64,000 nt of DNA from Sarcocystis neurona. Taxonomy: Eukaryota; Apicomplexa; Conoidasida; Eucoccidiorida; Sarcocystidae. The stretch covers positions 1,055,189-1,119,188 of the forward strand of contig KL647319.1 of assembly GCA_000727475.1 (NCBI GenBank), given 5' to 3'. Shown piece by piece: positions 25,001 to 37,000 of the stretch. Made by a program: the position numbers and the translations under genes. Position 1 is the stretch's first letter; each line of letters starts with the position of its first letter. The notes under the pieces were generated by a model that ran no database searches, had not been told where the DNA came from, and worked only from the letters and a program-made list of their open reading frames with translations.

Positions 25001-28000
25001 ATCGTACATCTACGGCGCTACACTGTTTCTCTCCCTCTCTTTCTCAGCACACATAGAATTGCATTTATACGTATATACGTAAAATATATATATATATACA
25101 CGTGTACGTCTACGTATGTGTGTCCGTATGTATCACCAAGAATGTCGCCATATAATAGTGTAAGGGGAATATGTTGCGTGTCTGTCTCTCTGTTTCTCTC
25201 TCCCTATCTGTGTGTGTCTCTGTCTACGTGTTCCTCTCTGTGTGTCTCCATGTCTGTGCATGTATGTAACTTCTCTGAGCAGTTACGTCTGTCTGCTACG
25301 TCGACGGTGTGAGTTACCCCGCTTTTTGCTCGGGTGCTCCTTCGTTGGGATGAAAGAAATGCTTGCGGCTCTGTTGAAATGAGGCATATGATGCGGCGGG
25401 ACTGTGCGTGCGAGTGCGTTGGTGACTGTGTCGGTCCTGCAGTGCGTCCGCCGTTTACCTGGTATTACTTGAAGCAGGAGGAGGAGGAAGGAGCAGCAGA
25501 AGCAGCAGAGCAACAGGCGGGGGGCCTGGAGCGAGCAGCCCGGTGCTTCGGCTTTCTGCGTCTCGGCGCTCCTGCTGGCGCAGACGAAGCCGAAGCTTCC
25601 TTTTTCCGCAGGTGTATGTGTGCGAGGCCCGCAGCTCCATCCGAGGAGGAGGAAGAAGAATCTGACACGAGTTACCTAGAGTCGACAAGCAGCAGTACGC
25701 CACCGTACAGCCGACAGTCCACAATTCGGCGCGGCCGCGGCGCTGCGGCAGGCCGAGAAGCAGCAGCCTTCGCAGGACAGGAAGAAGAAGCAGAGCAGGA
25801 GGAGGAAGGACGCAGCGTCAGGGCAGGCCGTCGGAGAAGAAGGAGACGGAGCTACGCCAGCAGCAGAGAAGCTGCAGGATTCGACTGGCAACGGTATGGC
25901 TTTGACGGGGTTCCCCGGTCCCCTGACGAAGAAGCAGAAGAAGAAGAGCCGCAGCAGGAGCAGCGCACTGGTGCACCAGGGACGGGGCGGGGCACTGCAC
26001 GAGACGAGACGGGCAGACGTCCCGCAGCACCTGCGGCAGATGGAGCTCCAGGCGGCGGATGTGTTGACGCTGCCGCTGCTGCTGGTGCTGAGGTTCAGGC
26101 CGCTGCTGCTGCTGCCGCGGTCGCCCCGCGCAAACAAGTCGCTGTGTCCTGTGCAATTCTGGCAGTAGGTGTCTATACACCGGCGCAGAGTCTGGCGGCC
26201 GCGTTGTCTACAACCGATGTGAAGCTTCGGCTACGCATGCAGGCGCAGAAGAAGCAGGTACGGCTGAAGATCGGGGAAACGTTTTTGCAGCACGTGCTGC
26301 CGTTGCCTGCTTCCTTGCCGCCGTCTGCGGCTTCCTCTTTCGGCAGCAGCGGCAGCTGGATGGGCGGGGGAGGCGGCGTCGGGCAAAGCAGCCAAGACGC
26401 AGCACCAACACGAAGAGGAGGGGGCGGACGCGCAGCAGCAGGAATTACCGTGCCGGCGCCGGGGTGGGGCTACGTGAGTGTCATTTTATGCAAGCATCTT
26501 GCGCACGTCGGGGTGTGCAGCAGCGCTGAGAGACACGGACGCCTGCAGTTGAAGCTGCAGCAAGAGGCAGCGCAGCAGCAGGAAGAAGAGGAACGGCAGC
26601 AGCGAACAAGCAGTGGCGGGGCCGTGTGCTGGGGTGCGGCGTGCGAGAAGCAGCAGGGCGATGACTCTGCTGCTGCCACGTCGTCTCCCCGCCCGCAGCG
26701 ACATCAGCGAAGCAGCAGCGATGGGCAGCAAGCAGCAGCAGGAGGAGGTGGCGCAGGCCACCGCCACCTGCAGCACGCGGGGGAGCATCGGCATGCGGCG
26801 GGGCAGCAGCGGCAGCAGCAGCGCCGGCAGAGAAGAGCAGAGCCCGGGGAGATGTTGGCTGATGCCGCGGATGACTGCATGTATGTGAGCAGCAGCAATT
26901 CCGACGGACAGTTGAGACAGCGAGGAGGCAGACGGCATGCCCTTTTGCACAGCGGCGAAGCACGAGACAGCAGAGAGACAGCCGCCGCCGGAGGAGGAGG
27001 AGAAGAAGGAGCTGGGAAGGACAGAAGAGAAGAGATGGAAGAAGAAGGCGTGAAGGACACGGAAGGGGGGGGGAGGCGAGCGGCGAGCTACGCCATTTGT
27101 CGCTGTCCCGAGCGGGGTCACCACGCGGTGACCAGTTACCAGGAAAAGAGATTGAGAGACAGAGCAGCAGAGTCGCACCGACGAAGAAGGTGCAGCAGAA
27201 GGCTCGATCTTTGCGAATGATTATTGATTCCTCGTTGAAGGATATGAAGCTTCACAAAGGAGCGTCGGCTGCCTTTTCGCAAAGACGGGACCCGCACAAC
27301 AAGAACGGCGAGGAAATGTGTGGCGCAGTCTCCGGTGTACGTACGCCCGAGAGGGACAGCGGCAACAGCAGCGGCGCACATGTCGGCGGCACGGCAGACA
27401 GGAATAGTGAAGTTCTGCTGGCTGACTCCGGCGTCGTCCCATCTGCCGCACCACCAGCAGCAGGGGGAGCCGCGGCATCCCGAGGAGGCCCAGGGCCAAT
27501 CGGAAGGGCCCTGAACGGACTGCATGCGCTGGCTGCGGCCCGGAGCCAGTCTCGCGCAGAGGGTCGCCGGAACCGCAGCAGCAGCAGCAGCAGATCTAGC
27601 GGAGCCTCTCAGCAGCAGCACCAGCAACAGGGGATGCTCTTGCCGGACGAGCAGCGGCAGCTAGTGGAACTGACGCAGCAACAGAGACACGAGAAAGAAG
27701 AAGAAGCGGAGCAGCAGGACTGGCGGAACTCCTCGCCGGTGAAGGAGAAGGTACAGGAGCAGGAGATCGAAGGACGTTGCCGGCAACCGCAGGAGGCGCG
27801 GGGCGGGTTAGACGAGACGTGGCAGACAGAACCGCAGCAGCAGCAGAGTGACGGAGAGCGGCTGCAGCGGCAGCGTGGGGGGAGAGAGGGAGAGGAAACA
27901 GCGGCCGCGTGGGACGCCATGCCGCTGATGCAGCAGCAGGAGCTACAGTTGCTCGAGGGTGACACCGAAGGGCAGCAGCAGCAGCAGCCGCTCATGGCAC

Positions 28001-31000
28001 TGGAGGTGCAGCATTCGGCGTTCGCGCCACATCAGCAGTTCGTTTTTTCCGGCGCCTCGTCGCAAGCCTCTTCTCCTTCCTTCTTCGGGCTCCGCGCTGG
28101 CTCGCCTTTCTCTCTGCGCTCGCCCTGTGCGACGAGACTCGGAGGTAGTCGGCAGCAGCAGCAGCAGCAAGAAGAAGAAGGCGGAGGAGCGACGGACGTG
28201 CAGGAGCAACTGGGAAAGGTGCCTCTTGTGCTGCAGCAGGCACCGCTGTTGGGAGCAGCAGCGTGGACGGGAAGAAGTGGCAGTAGCGAACTCCGTCCGC
28301 CTGTTGCTTCTACTTTCTCGTCTTGGCGACATGACTTGCCCTCACTAGTGGAGCAACGGCGGCGTGCTGTCACGCCCGAAGGTGCCGGCGGGGAGGGCCT
28401 GCAGTCATCGCAGTTGCTCCTTCACGAGGCAGAGCTACTGAGCGAAGACGACTGCTCGACACGCGGCGGTCGGATCGGCGCCAGCACCGGAGGACGAAAC
28501 GCAGAGAAAGCGCTGCCGCTGCTGTCGCCGGAACACCCCGGAGCTTTTGCAGAAGAAGCAGCAGGAGCTGCGGCTGTACGAGACTGCGGCTTTGCGGAGC
28601 CCGAGACGGCAGTCACCGCCTTCGTCTTCCGTAAAAATGCCCTCCGCTGTCTCTCTGAACCGTTTGCTCTCGCTGACGCTGCTGGAGCTGCGGCATATTA
28701 TTCTGAAGCGGCTCTTTCTTCCGGTGCAGCGTCCCAGCAACCTGCTGCTGCTGTTGCTGCTGCGGTGGTCGCTGCCGGCGGTGGTGTGGGGAGTGCTGCG
28801 CGCGGCGCGGGAGGACCGACAAAAAGGAGCAGCGGGAAGGAAAGGGAGTCTCCGCAGCTCGGACTTTCGCTCAAACATGACGCAGCAGCAGGAACGGTAG
28901 AAGGATCGATAAGACTGGCGTCTGTGCATTTTTTCCCCACTGTTGCATTCTGCAGCAGTCTCGCCGACATATTTTTGCAGTACTACTCCTTCTTCAAGGA
29001 GGAGACGCAGCGCAGTAGAATCTTTGTCTCCCTTGTGGAGACAGATCCTCTCGGCGTAGCTGTCGCGCTGCAGCACGGCCTACCGGTTCCCGCTGCTGCC
29101 GCCGCTGCTGTCTCCCCCTCGCTACTGCTGCCTGTCTCGGAGCAGGTGGGGATGGACGACGAGGAGAAGGAGGAGGAGCAGCAGCAGCAGTGGTGGGCAG
29201 AGCCGCAGGTGTTGCAGCCGCACGACTGGCGCCAAACGCCGCATGACGGGTATCTCCATGAACTCGTGGAGGAAGAGGAGGAGGAGGGGGAGGAGGGGCA
29301 GCAGCAGCAACTGAGAGGACTGCCGGGGGCGGTGGGCTACGGAGCAGCAGGAGCGGGAGAAGGAGGACGGAGAAGCGACGACTTTGCTGTTGCTGCAGCT
29401 CCTGCTGGTGACCGTATTACTGACACGCCGTTGCCTTTACGCGGTCACCCTACTTCAATGCGGCACGTCAACGCCAGCGGAAGGACTGACGTACAGAGCA
29501 GCAAACGAGGAAAATCTCGCATACACTCCGTCGTCCTCAACGCGGTTCTTGAGGACATCTCTGTCAATCTCTTTGCTGCTGATGCTGCGGCTCCGACTGA
29601 TGCTGCCGCTGCCGAAGAGAATCGTGACCGGCCGCAAGAGGCAGCAGGAGCCGGAGCAGCAGCAAGAGGACGAAGAACAGGGGACAGCAGCAGCGCAGCA
29701 GCCACAGCGCGAGAAGCAGACCAAAGGACGACGCACGCATCGCAGGAGAACCACATAGGAAGAAGAAGACGAAGGAGGAGAGAGAAGAGACCGCAGCAAA
29801 CGTACACCCCGAGCGCCGGACGCGTGGGTGGCGCGTGGGTTGACGCAGGACGCGACCGCCTGCTTACCGCTGCTGGTGGTGCCGGTGTAGACGATTTTCA
29901 AGCAGGTGCCGCTGCTGCTGCTGATGACTCAGGAGAAGCAGCAGAGGACCGTGCTCTGGGCTTTTATACCCAGGAACCTTTCCCGTGGAGCGCGGTGCCA
30001 TATCCCATTGTTTTTACCGCGGACGGGTGCCGCGGGACGACGCCGCAGCTGCGGCGACTGCGGGGACCTGACAGCAGAGGCGGCAGTTGGGGTGTGCGTA
30101 CACCGCCACACCATTTTTTCTTTGGCCGCGGAGGCGGGGGTCTCGGGGCACCGGCAGGAGAACGCGCAGGTTTTCTCGTTGGCGCTGCTGTCGACAAGCC
30201 GTTCTATAGCCCGACGCCCGGAGCGGCGCTGCTGCAGCAGCAGCCGCCTACAGGTGGTGCTGCAGCGGCACCTTCTGCAGGCACAGCGGCAGATTCGGGG
30301 CAGAGAAGCATGGGTCGATCTCTCCAGTCGTATTTTGTTGCTCCTGCGGCGGCGCATGCACCGGGCAGCCTCTGGGCGCCTGCGCCAGGTCCTGCAGCAT
30401 CTGCGGCCGTCCTTGGTGACCTCAACGGTGTTGCAGAAGAAGGCGCAGGAAGAGCGGAGTCGGCGGGGTCGGCGGCCCCATTTCCCTACTTTCATGGGCC
30501 GATATCACCGGGTCTGCTGCTGCCGTGGCCGGAAGCTGCTCTCGCCCGTATGGTAGTCGTGGACCAGCCGTCGATAGGCGTAGTGATAGAGACCATGGTG
30601 TCGGTAGAGCTGCGTACCGAGGAAGAAGAAGCAACAGAGGCGTACGAAGGAGAGGGAGGAGGAGGAGTAGAAGAGAATCGGCAACAGCCGGCGAAGGTGC
30701 AGAGCGAGAGTCGCCATTCCAGCAGCAGGCCGGCTGCACCAGACAGAGGAAGCGTAGCATCTGTGTCTCTGCCGAGACGGCAGCAGCCGCGCGGCGGGGC
30801 GGAGGGCACATACGCAGCTGCTTTGAGCGACAGCGAGGCGAACCGACAAGAGAATCCACGAGGACGCAGCAGAACTGACCCGACCGCTCCTGTAGACTGG
30901 CATTCTCAACTCGCAGAAGGATTCTTGTGGACGCCGACAGGTGGCGTGGCTGCAGCAGAGGACGCAGGCCGAAGGTGGCGCCAGGGAGAGACGGTCAACA

Positions 31001-34000
31001 GAGACACGGGAAGGGGACTGAAGAAGCGGAGAGCGGGAGGCGGGCTCGTCTCCTGGGGAAAGGCAGCAAAAGCAGCAGGAGACCAGGGGGTCTCACGGAC
31101 GAACGCGCGCCGCCGCAGCAGTCGAGACTCTGGTGCTGCCGCTGGGGCGGCTCCAAACTCGGTCAAGCAGATCCTGTCGGCTCGCCTCTGGCGTCTGCAG
31201 GCTGCAGTGGTAAGGAACTCGACGTGGACGCTTGCTGCTGTAGTACTGCACGACACCGAATATGCTGCAGTCTTGAGAAAAACGACTTCTCTCTTGGCGC
31301 CGTGCCCGCCTCCTCCTGGGTATGAGGTGCGTAGCTGGACAGCAGGAGAAGCAGGGACTACGCGCCCGCAGGGCGGAGAGCCGTTGGCAGCAGACGGCAG
31401 CGTGTTGTACTCTTTTTTGCCTTCGGCGACGGCTGCAGCAGATCGCGACAGCTTCCTGGTGCTTCATGGCGCCCCGCTAGGCACCGGCGGACCTGCTGCG
31501 GCGGGACGTCCTGCTGCGACGGCGAAAGCAGCAGTAGCTGCAAGCGGCTACATTCCTCACGGCCGAAGGAGCACTACTCTGGCGGTTGAGGCCGACCGGT
31601 ACCCCTACGTTACGCGCGTTGCGGTTCCTTGTCCTGTGACTCCTGTTGTTCCTGCTGACGCGTACGCCCACCGGGATCCGATCGCAGCAGCAGAGCCTTC
31701 CGTGGCCGCTGCTGGTGCAGCAGGGACAGGAGGACCAGCAGGAGGAGCGGCGACAAGTTTGCATGCGTTGTACTATCGAGGAGGACAGCAGCAGCCGGAT
31801 TTGCGTTCTCCCGAGGCGTATGCTGCTGGCTTTCCTGCGGGGCTGCAGACAGCATCATTGGGACGAGCCACCCGCGCCAGGGGACCTCTCTCGAGGTTTT
31901 CAGCTGCTCCTGCGCCTCTGGTTGCGCCTGCTGCTGCTGCATCGCCTCCGGCCGCTACAGCGTCGTCGTCGCGTGGCGAACACGTGCATCGCAGTGCTTC
32001 CGACGTCTCTGCTGCAATTGTGGAAGAGGAAACGGGAGGGGCGGGCAGCAGCAGCGGCGGCAGGTATGGCCGGGGGGGGCTGCTGGCGTTCTTGCACAGC
32101 CGCAGCAGCACGAGCCTCGTGCAGGAGCTGCAGCAGGAGCAACGGCAGGCTGCGGTGGAGCGACGGCGCCGGCAGCAGCCGCAGCAGAGCGAAGAGGCGT
32201 ATCTTCTCTCTGGGCTTTCCAGCGGCAGCTTTCAGGAAGCGAGACGGGCAGGGGCGGCGGGGCAGCAGCAGCCGCTGCACCACGTCTCTCTGGCTGACGG
32301 CAGTGAGCAGGAGGATGCCGGGCAGGCAGCATTCTCGAAGAGAAGGGGAAGCCTGGGCTCTCGCATGAGTCTGCGACTCTTCCCGCGCCACCAGTCCAGC
32401 AGCTTTGCTGCTGACGCAGCAGCAGCGTCGCTGCCCAGAAAGAAAAGCAGCAGCAGATATCGAGCCCTCGCCACAACCATACGCGCACCCCACAGAAGCC
32501 GGAAGCCCGCCACAGCAGCAGATTTTGAGGTCTGGACGCCGGGGAGGACGGCGGCGGTTGCTGGCGGGGAGGCCGAAGAGGGGAGCGTTGCTGCTACTGC
32601 GGCAGCGCCTGATGCCGCCGCGGCCCTGCTGCTCCGTCCGGCAGCAGTAGCCGCCAGTCGAAGAGCCGGAGGCGTGCGAGGAGGAATAGCCAGACGACAA
32701 AGATTTGCGTCGGTGACCGCAGTGGCCGAGCGGTGTGGAGAAGATGCAACGGCGAGAAGCGGCTCTCTGTATCTTGGGCCACAACCGTTCGCCGCGGACG
32801 CGTCAGGTCTCATCGACGCGATCGATCTCGCCCAGTGTTCATCCCACCGCTCCCGCCGTTTTTTCAGCCGGAAGTCTTGGCGGCGCGCAGCTTCGCCCTC
32901 TGCCGCAGCCGACTCCGGTCTCCTGCCTTCCTGGCCAGCCGCCGGGGCCGCTTCTCAAAACCCGTCATTCTTTGTAGAAGGCGCTGCAGGAGGAGGAGGA
33001 GCAGGAGGAGCTGCAGCACCGACGCAGTCACCTTTTGCGTCGGCCGCAGCAGGGGGGGGGGGGGAGGGTACGCGAACAGCAGAAGGTGAGGCAGCTCCGG
33101 ACCTGGACGGCAGCGGCTCTGTTTTTCCTCCTGCTGCCGCGCCGACGGCAGCGGGCACAGGAAGACGCACGTCGGTCGACGCAGGCGGCGCGGCAGCAGG
33201 AGGCGCAATCGGAGCAGTAAGCCGACAGCCCAAGCCGCTGCTGGGCGTCGGCGTCTGGGCGAGGAACCCGACGGCGCACCCTGCAGCACGGCATGCAGCA
33301 ACAACAGCAGCAGGCAGAGGAGAAGGTAGTGGAGGAGGAGCAGGGGGAGGGCAGGGCCACCTGCTGTTACGCCCGCGGAAGTCGTTTTTTCTGCGCCCTT
33401 CTTATCCCCGAGCAGGAGGAGGACCGCGCGGAGCCGCAGGAGCAGGTCCAGCTGGAGCCGCGAGAGGCAGCCTCTTGGCAGCAGACCGAGCAGCAGCAGT
33501 AGCAGGAGGCCGTTACGACAGCGTCGACTTGGGTGTTTCTTGGGAGCCTCAGGATGTGCCTCACTCCCAGCGGCAGTCGTTGGTATTGCCGCCGCCTTCT
33601 GCTGCTGCTGCTGCTCCGGCCCCCCCGGCGGCGTGGGCCAGCCCGTCGAATGATGGATACTACTCTCCCGGCCTTGGGGAGGCAGCAACAGCAGCGGCGG
33701 GACAGCCACGCTTCCGCGGCCGTGCAGCAGGCGGTGCAGCAGCACAGCAAACCAGCAGTCCGCTGCTGTGTGCGACAACTGCTGCTCCCACTGGTGGCGG
33801 CGTCTACACGGAGAGAACCTCTGCCTTCGGCCCGGTTTTTCGCTACGGTGCAGCAGCACCTGGCGAAATACGAGGAGGAGTAGCAGCAGCAGAAGAGGGA
33901 GGAGCAGCAGCAGCAGATGGTGGCGCAAGCCCGTCCTACCATCCCTTTGCACGAGAAGGCAGAGGGCCGCTGTTTCTTGACCTGCAGCAGCGTATGCCAA

Positions 34001-37000
34001 GGATAGCAGAACGGAGTGAGGAAGGCACTGAGACGCCAGCAGCAGCTGCAGCAGCCGACGCGCTGTCGCCGATGCACGGAGGTGGTGGTGGCCTCCCTCG
34101 CGCTTTCTACACAGAAGGGGAGGCAGCAGAAATTGAAGACAATATAGAGGAAAGTGAGCAGCAAATCTCGTATTACTCTCTTGAGTCGTTCACTTTGACT
34201 ATTCAGCGAATAGCTGCGTGGAGCGTCCTGTATGTGCAAGACGACACCTCGCCTCCGATTCGTCCTGCGCAGGGTACTGCGGCGGCGGAACAGCAGGCTG
34301 CTGCTGCTTGTCCTGATGCGGTGGCTGAAGAAAGGACGGAAAGAGGAAGAACGCCTGTCGGGACGCCCTTGTCGGCGAGCCGGATGCTGCAGAGACTGCT
34401 GGGAAGCGACGAGTCGCAAGGTTTCGTAGCAGCAGGGCCAGCAGCAGGCGCTGACGGACCGAGACCACCAGCAGCAGGGGAAGGCGCGAGAGGAGAATCA
34501 GCGACAGGCAGAGGATTCTTCAGAGAAGCGGGAAGTCTGCTGCAGCCGCCGCCACTGGTCGTGGGGCGTGCCGCAGGTGAGTACGAAGGTACTGCTGCAG
34601 CGCCGTCTCCAGAGGCAGCAGCAGCAGCAGCCGTCGGCGCAGCGTCCGAGCGGACACACGCTTCCGCGATGCATGCGCCGTGGAGGAGCAGAGTACCGAT
34701 GCTATCTATGCTTCCTGCTCGCGCCGCTTCTCCTGCCCTGTTCAGTCGAGGGAGTAGCAGCAGCAGCAGAGGGGACGGAGACGCGGGAGCAGCAGCAGCA
34801 GCACCACTGGCCGTGTCGAGCAGGAGCAGCAGCGGCAGCCACGGGCGACCGAGTCTGCAATGCGCGCTACGGGGCCACCGGCCTGTGGCAGCAGTAGCAG
34901 AAATCCTGCGGGAGAGACGCGCGGCCGTGCTGCTGCCCCGCCGCCACTTGCCGTCCTGGCACCGTGGCAGTAGTACCTCCAGCACACACACGCCGACTCT
35001 GCGAGCGCTGCACGCAGTTGCGCAGCACCTCCACCGCGGCTCCCACATTCACCCGGCTGCTCTTGCTGCCGCGGTCGTTTCCGGGCGGGCCATGGCGACC
35101 CACGTGCTGCACTCCAGGCACGACCACCTGCGCCTTCTCGGGCTGCACACGGCACTCACAGCGGGTGCATCGCGTGGAACCGGCGACTCGCCGCTGCGGG
35201 CTGCTGCACCCGGTCGCCCGGAGGACAGCCGACTCTACGACGAGGTGGGTCCCGCAGCAACAGCAGCACACCTGCAGCAGGAGAGCCTGCAGCAGACTTA
35301 TCAAGACCAGACGGCTGGCATGCAGCGCCGCACCCTGCAGGGATACTCCGAAGCAGAGGCTGCCGCGGCCCTTGCTGCAGAAGCAGTAGCAGGCGGTGGC
35401 TGTTGCGAACCGTACGCAGAAGGTGGAGAGCAAGAAAGTTTGCCGCTTGCTGAGCTGCAGGCGGCTATCGCCCAAGTGGAAGATTCTGCTCGCGTGTTGC
35501 TGGGTATGGAGCTTCTTTTACAAGAACTTTGGTGTGAAGACTCGATAGCTATGTCTCTCCCAAGTGCGCCTGCTTTTGCTGACGCGCTGCAGCTGCAACG
35601 GCTGAAGGCCGTGCTCCTGCCGGTGCTGCTTAGAACTGCATGCGCGGCGGAGCAAGAGTTTCTGCGGCGGCAACAGAGGGAGGCGGCCCAGCAGCTGCGG
35701 CGCCTGGAACAGCAGGCCGAGGCGCACCTGCTGCAATGCATTCTTCTTCAAATGGGAAGCAGCAGCAGCACCACCAGTGTGCCAGCTGCTGCAGCGGCGA
35801 CAGAGGAAAAAGAGAGAGAAAAGGAAGCCGCAGCAGCAGCCAGCCGACGAAGCCGCAGCGGTCAGCGGGGGAGCCCTGCGGGAGAAAGAGCAGCCGTCCG
35901 CCGCCCGAGACTGGCTCGGGTCCGCTATGACCCAGAGACGTGCATGTACACTGCTGCTGGTACTGCAGCTGTTGAAGAAGAGCAACCGCAGCAGCGGCTG
36001 CTGCGGTCGCCGGGTAGGAGAGAGAGAGATGCTGCTGCAGAAAGCACGCGAGCCAGTCCTCGCGGTGCGGCTACAGGAAGAAGAGGAGAAACAGCAGCAG
36101 CAGCGCGCGATTACCGCGGGGTAGGGCCGCCTGCTGCCGCCTCGTCGGCAGCGAGCCGCTCGAGGGGGGGCCGCAGTGCTGCTGCTGCAGCAACACGGGA
36201 GGCAGCAGAAGCGGCTGCAGCACGCACGCGCCGAGAAGGAAGAGTTCGAAAAGTAGAGGAGGAAGAGGAGGAAGAAGTAGAGCAGCAGCAGCAGCTAGCA
36301 GAGGAAAAGGTAATGGAGAATAGCAGAACCTCCAGGTGCAAGGCGGAACCGCATCTCTCCGTCGCTTTTCGTATCAAGCTGACAGACGAGAGGAAAGGAC
36401 CCTTTAACAGCAACAGGGGTCTTGGTGGAGGCACCAGCAGCAGGCTCAGCAGCAGTGGCAAAGACACGCTGATGTGCAAGGTGTCTGTACACCCCACGTT
36501 CTGCATGGTGGATCCGTTCCTGCTGAAGACCGTCAAGCAACTCGCTAGCCCGGCGTGCGGGGTGGTGGGGGTGGTGCGACGCCTGCGGCAGGCGCTTGCT
36601 CCTCGAATCGCAGCAGTGAAGGCTCTTCAAGCACAAGAAGAAGCAGCAGCTGCCGCTGAGTGTTCTGCCCAGTTTACGCAGTCGGTGGCTGGCGCTGGAT
36701 CCGACAATTGGCCATATGTGGATGACTACTACTCTGGTGTACGTGCACACCACCTCGCGCGGTATGGGGCAGGCCTGGAGGGCGCTCCACCAGGTGTACG
36801 TTCACCGCAGCTCCTTGGCGACGCCCTAACGGATGCTCGGTTTGCTGTGCCTGCTGCTTACCCCCCAGGAGAGATACGAGACGCTCCTGCGTACGTAGAT
36901 CCCGCGCTGCTCCGCAGCACGCAGGCAGGCAGTCCTGCGCGGGACCGCGCAGCGGCCAAGAGACACTCAGCCGCACCACGCACTCCAAATGCCACCTCGT

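Noticed and set aside
32864..34000. Minus-strand open frame of 378 codons rich in Leu and Arg
   Set aside because: It lies wholly opposite the giant exon and consists of CTG-derived Leu runs. The plus frame has conserved islands on both sides.
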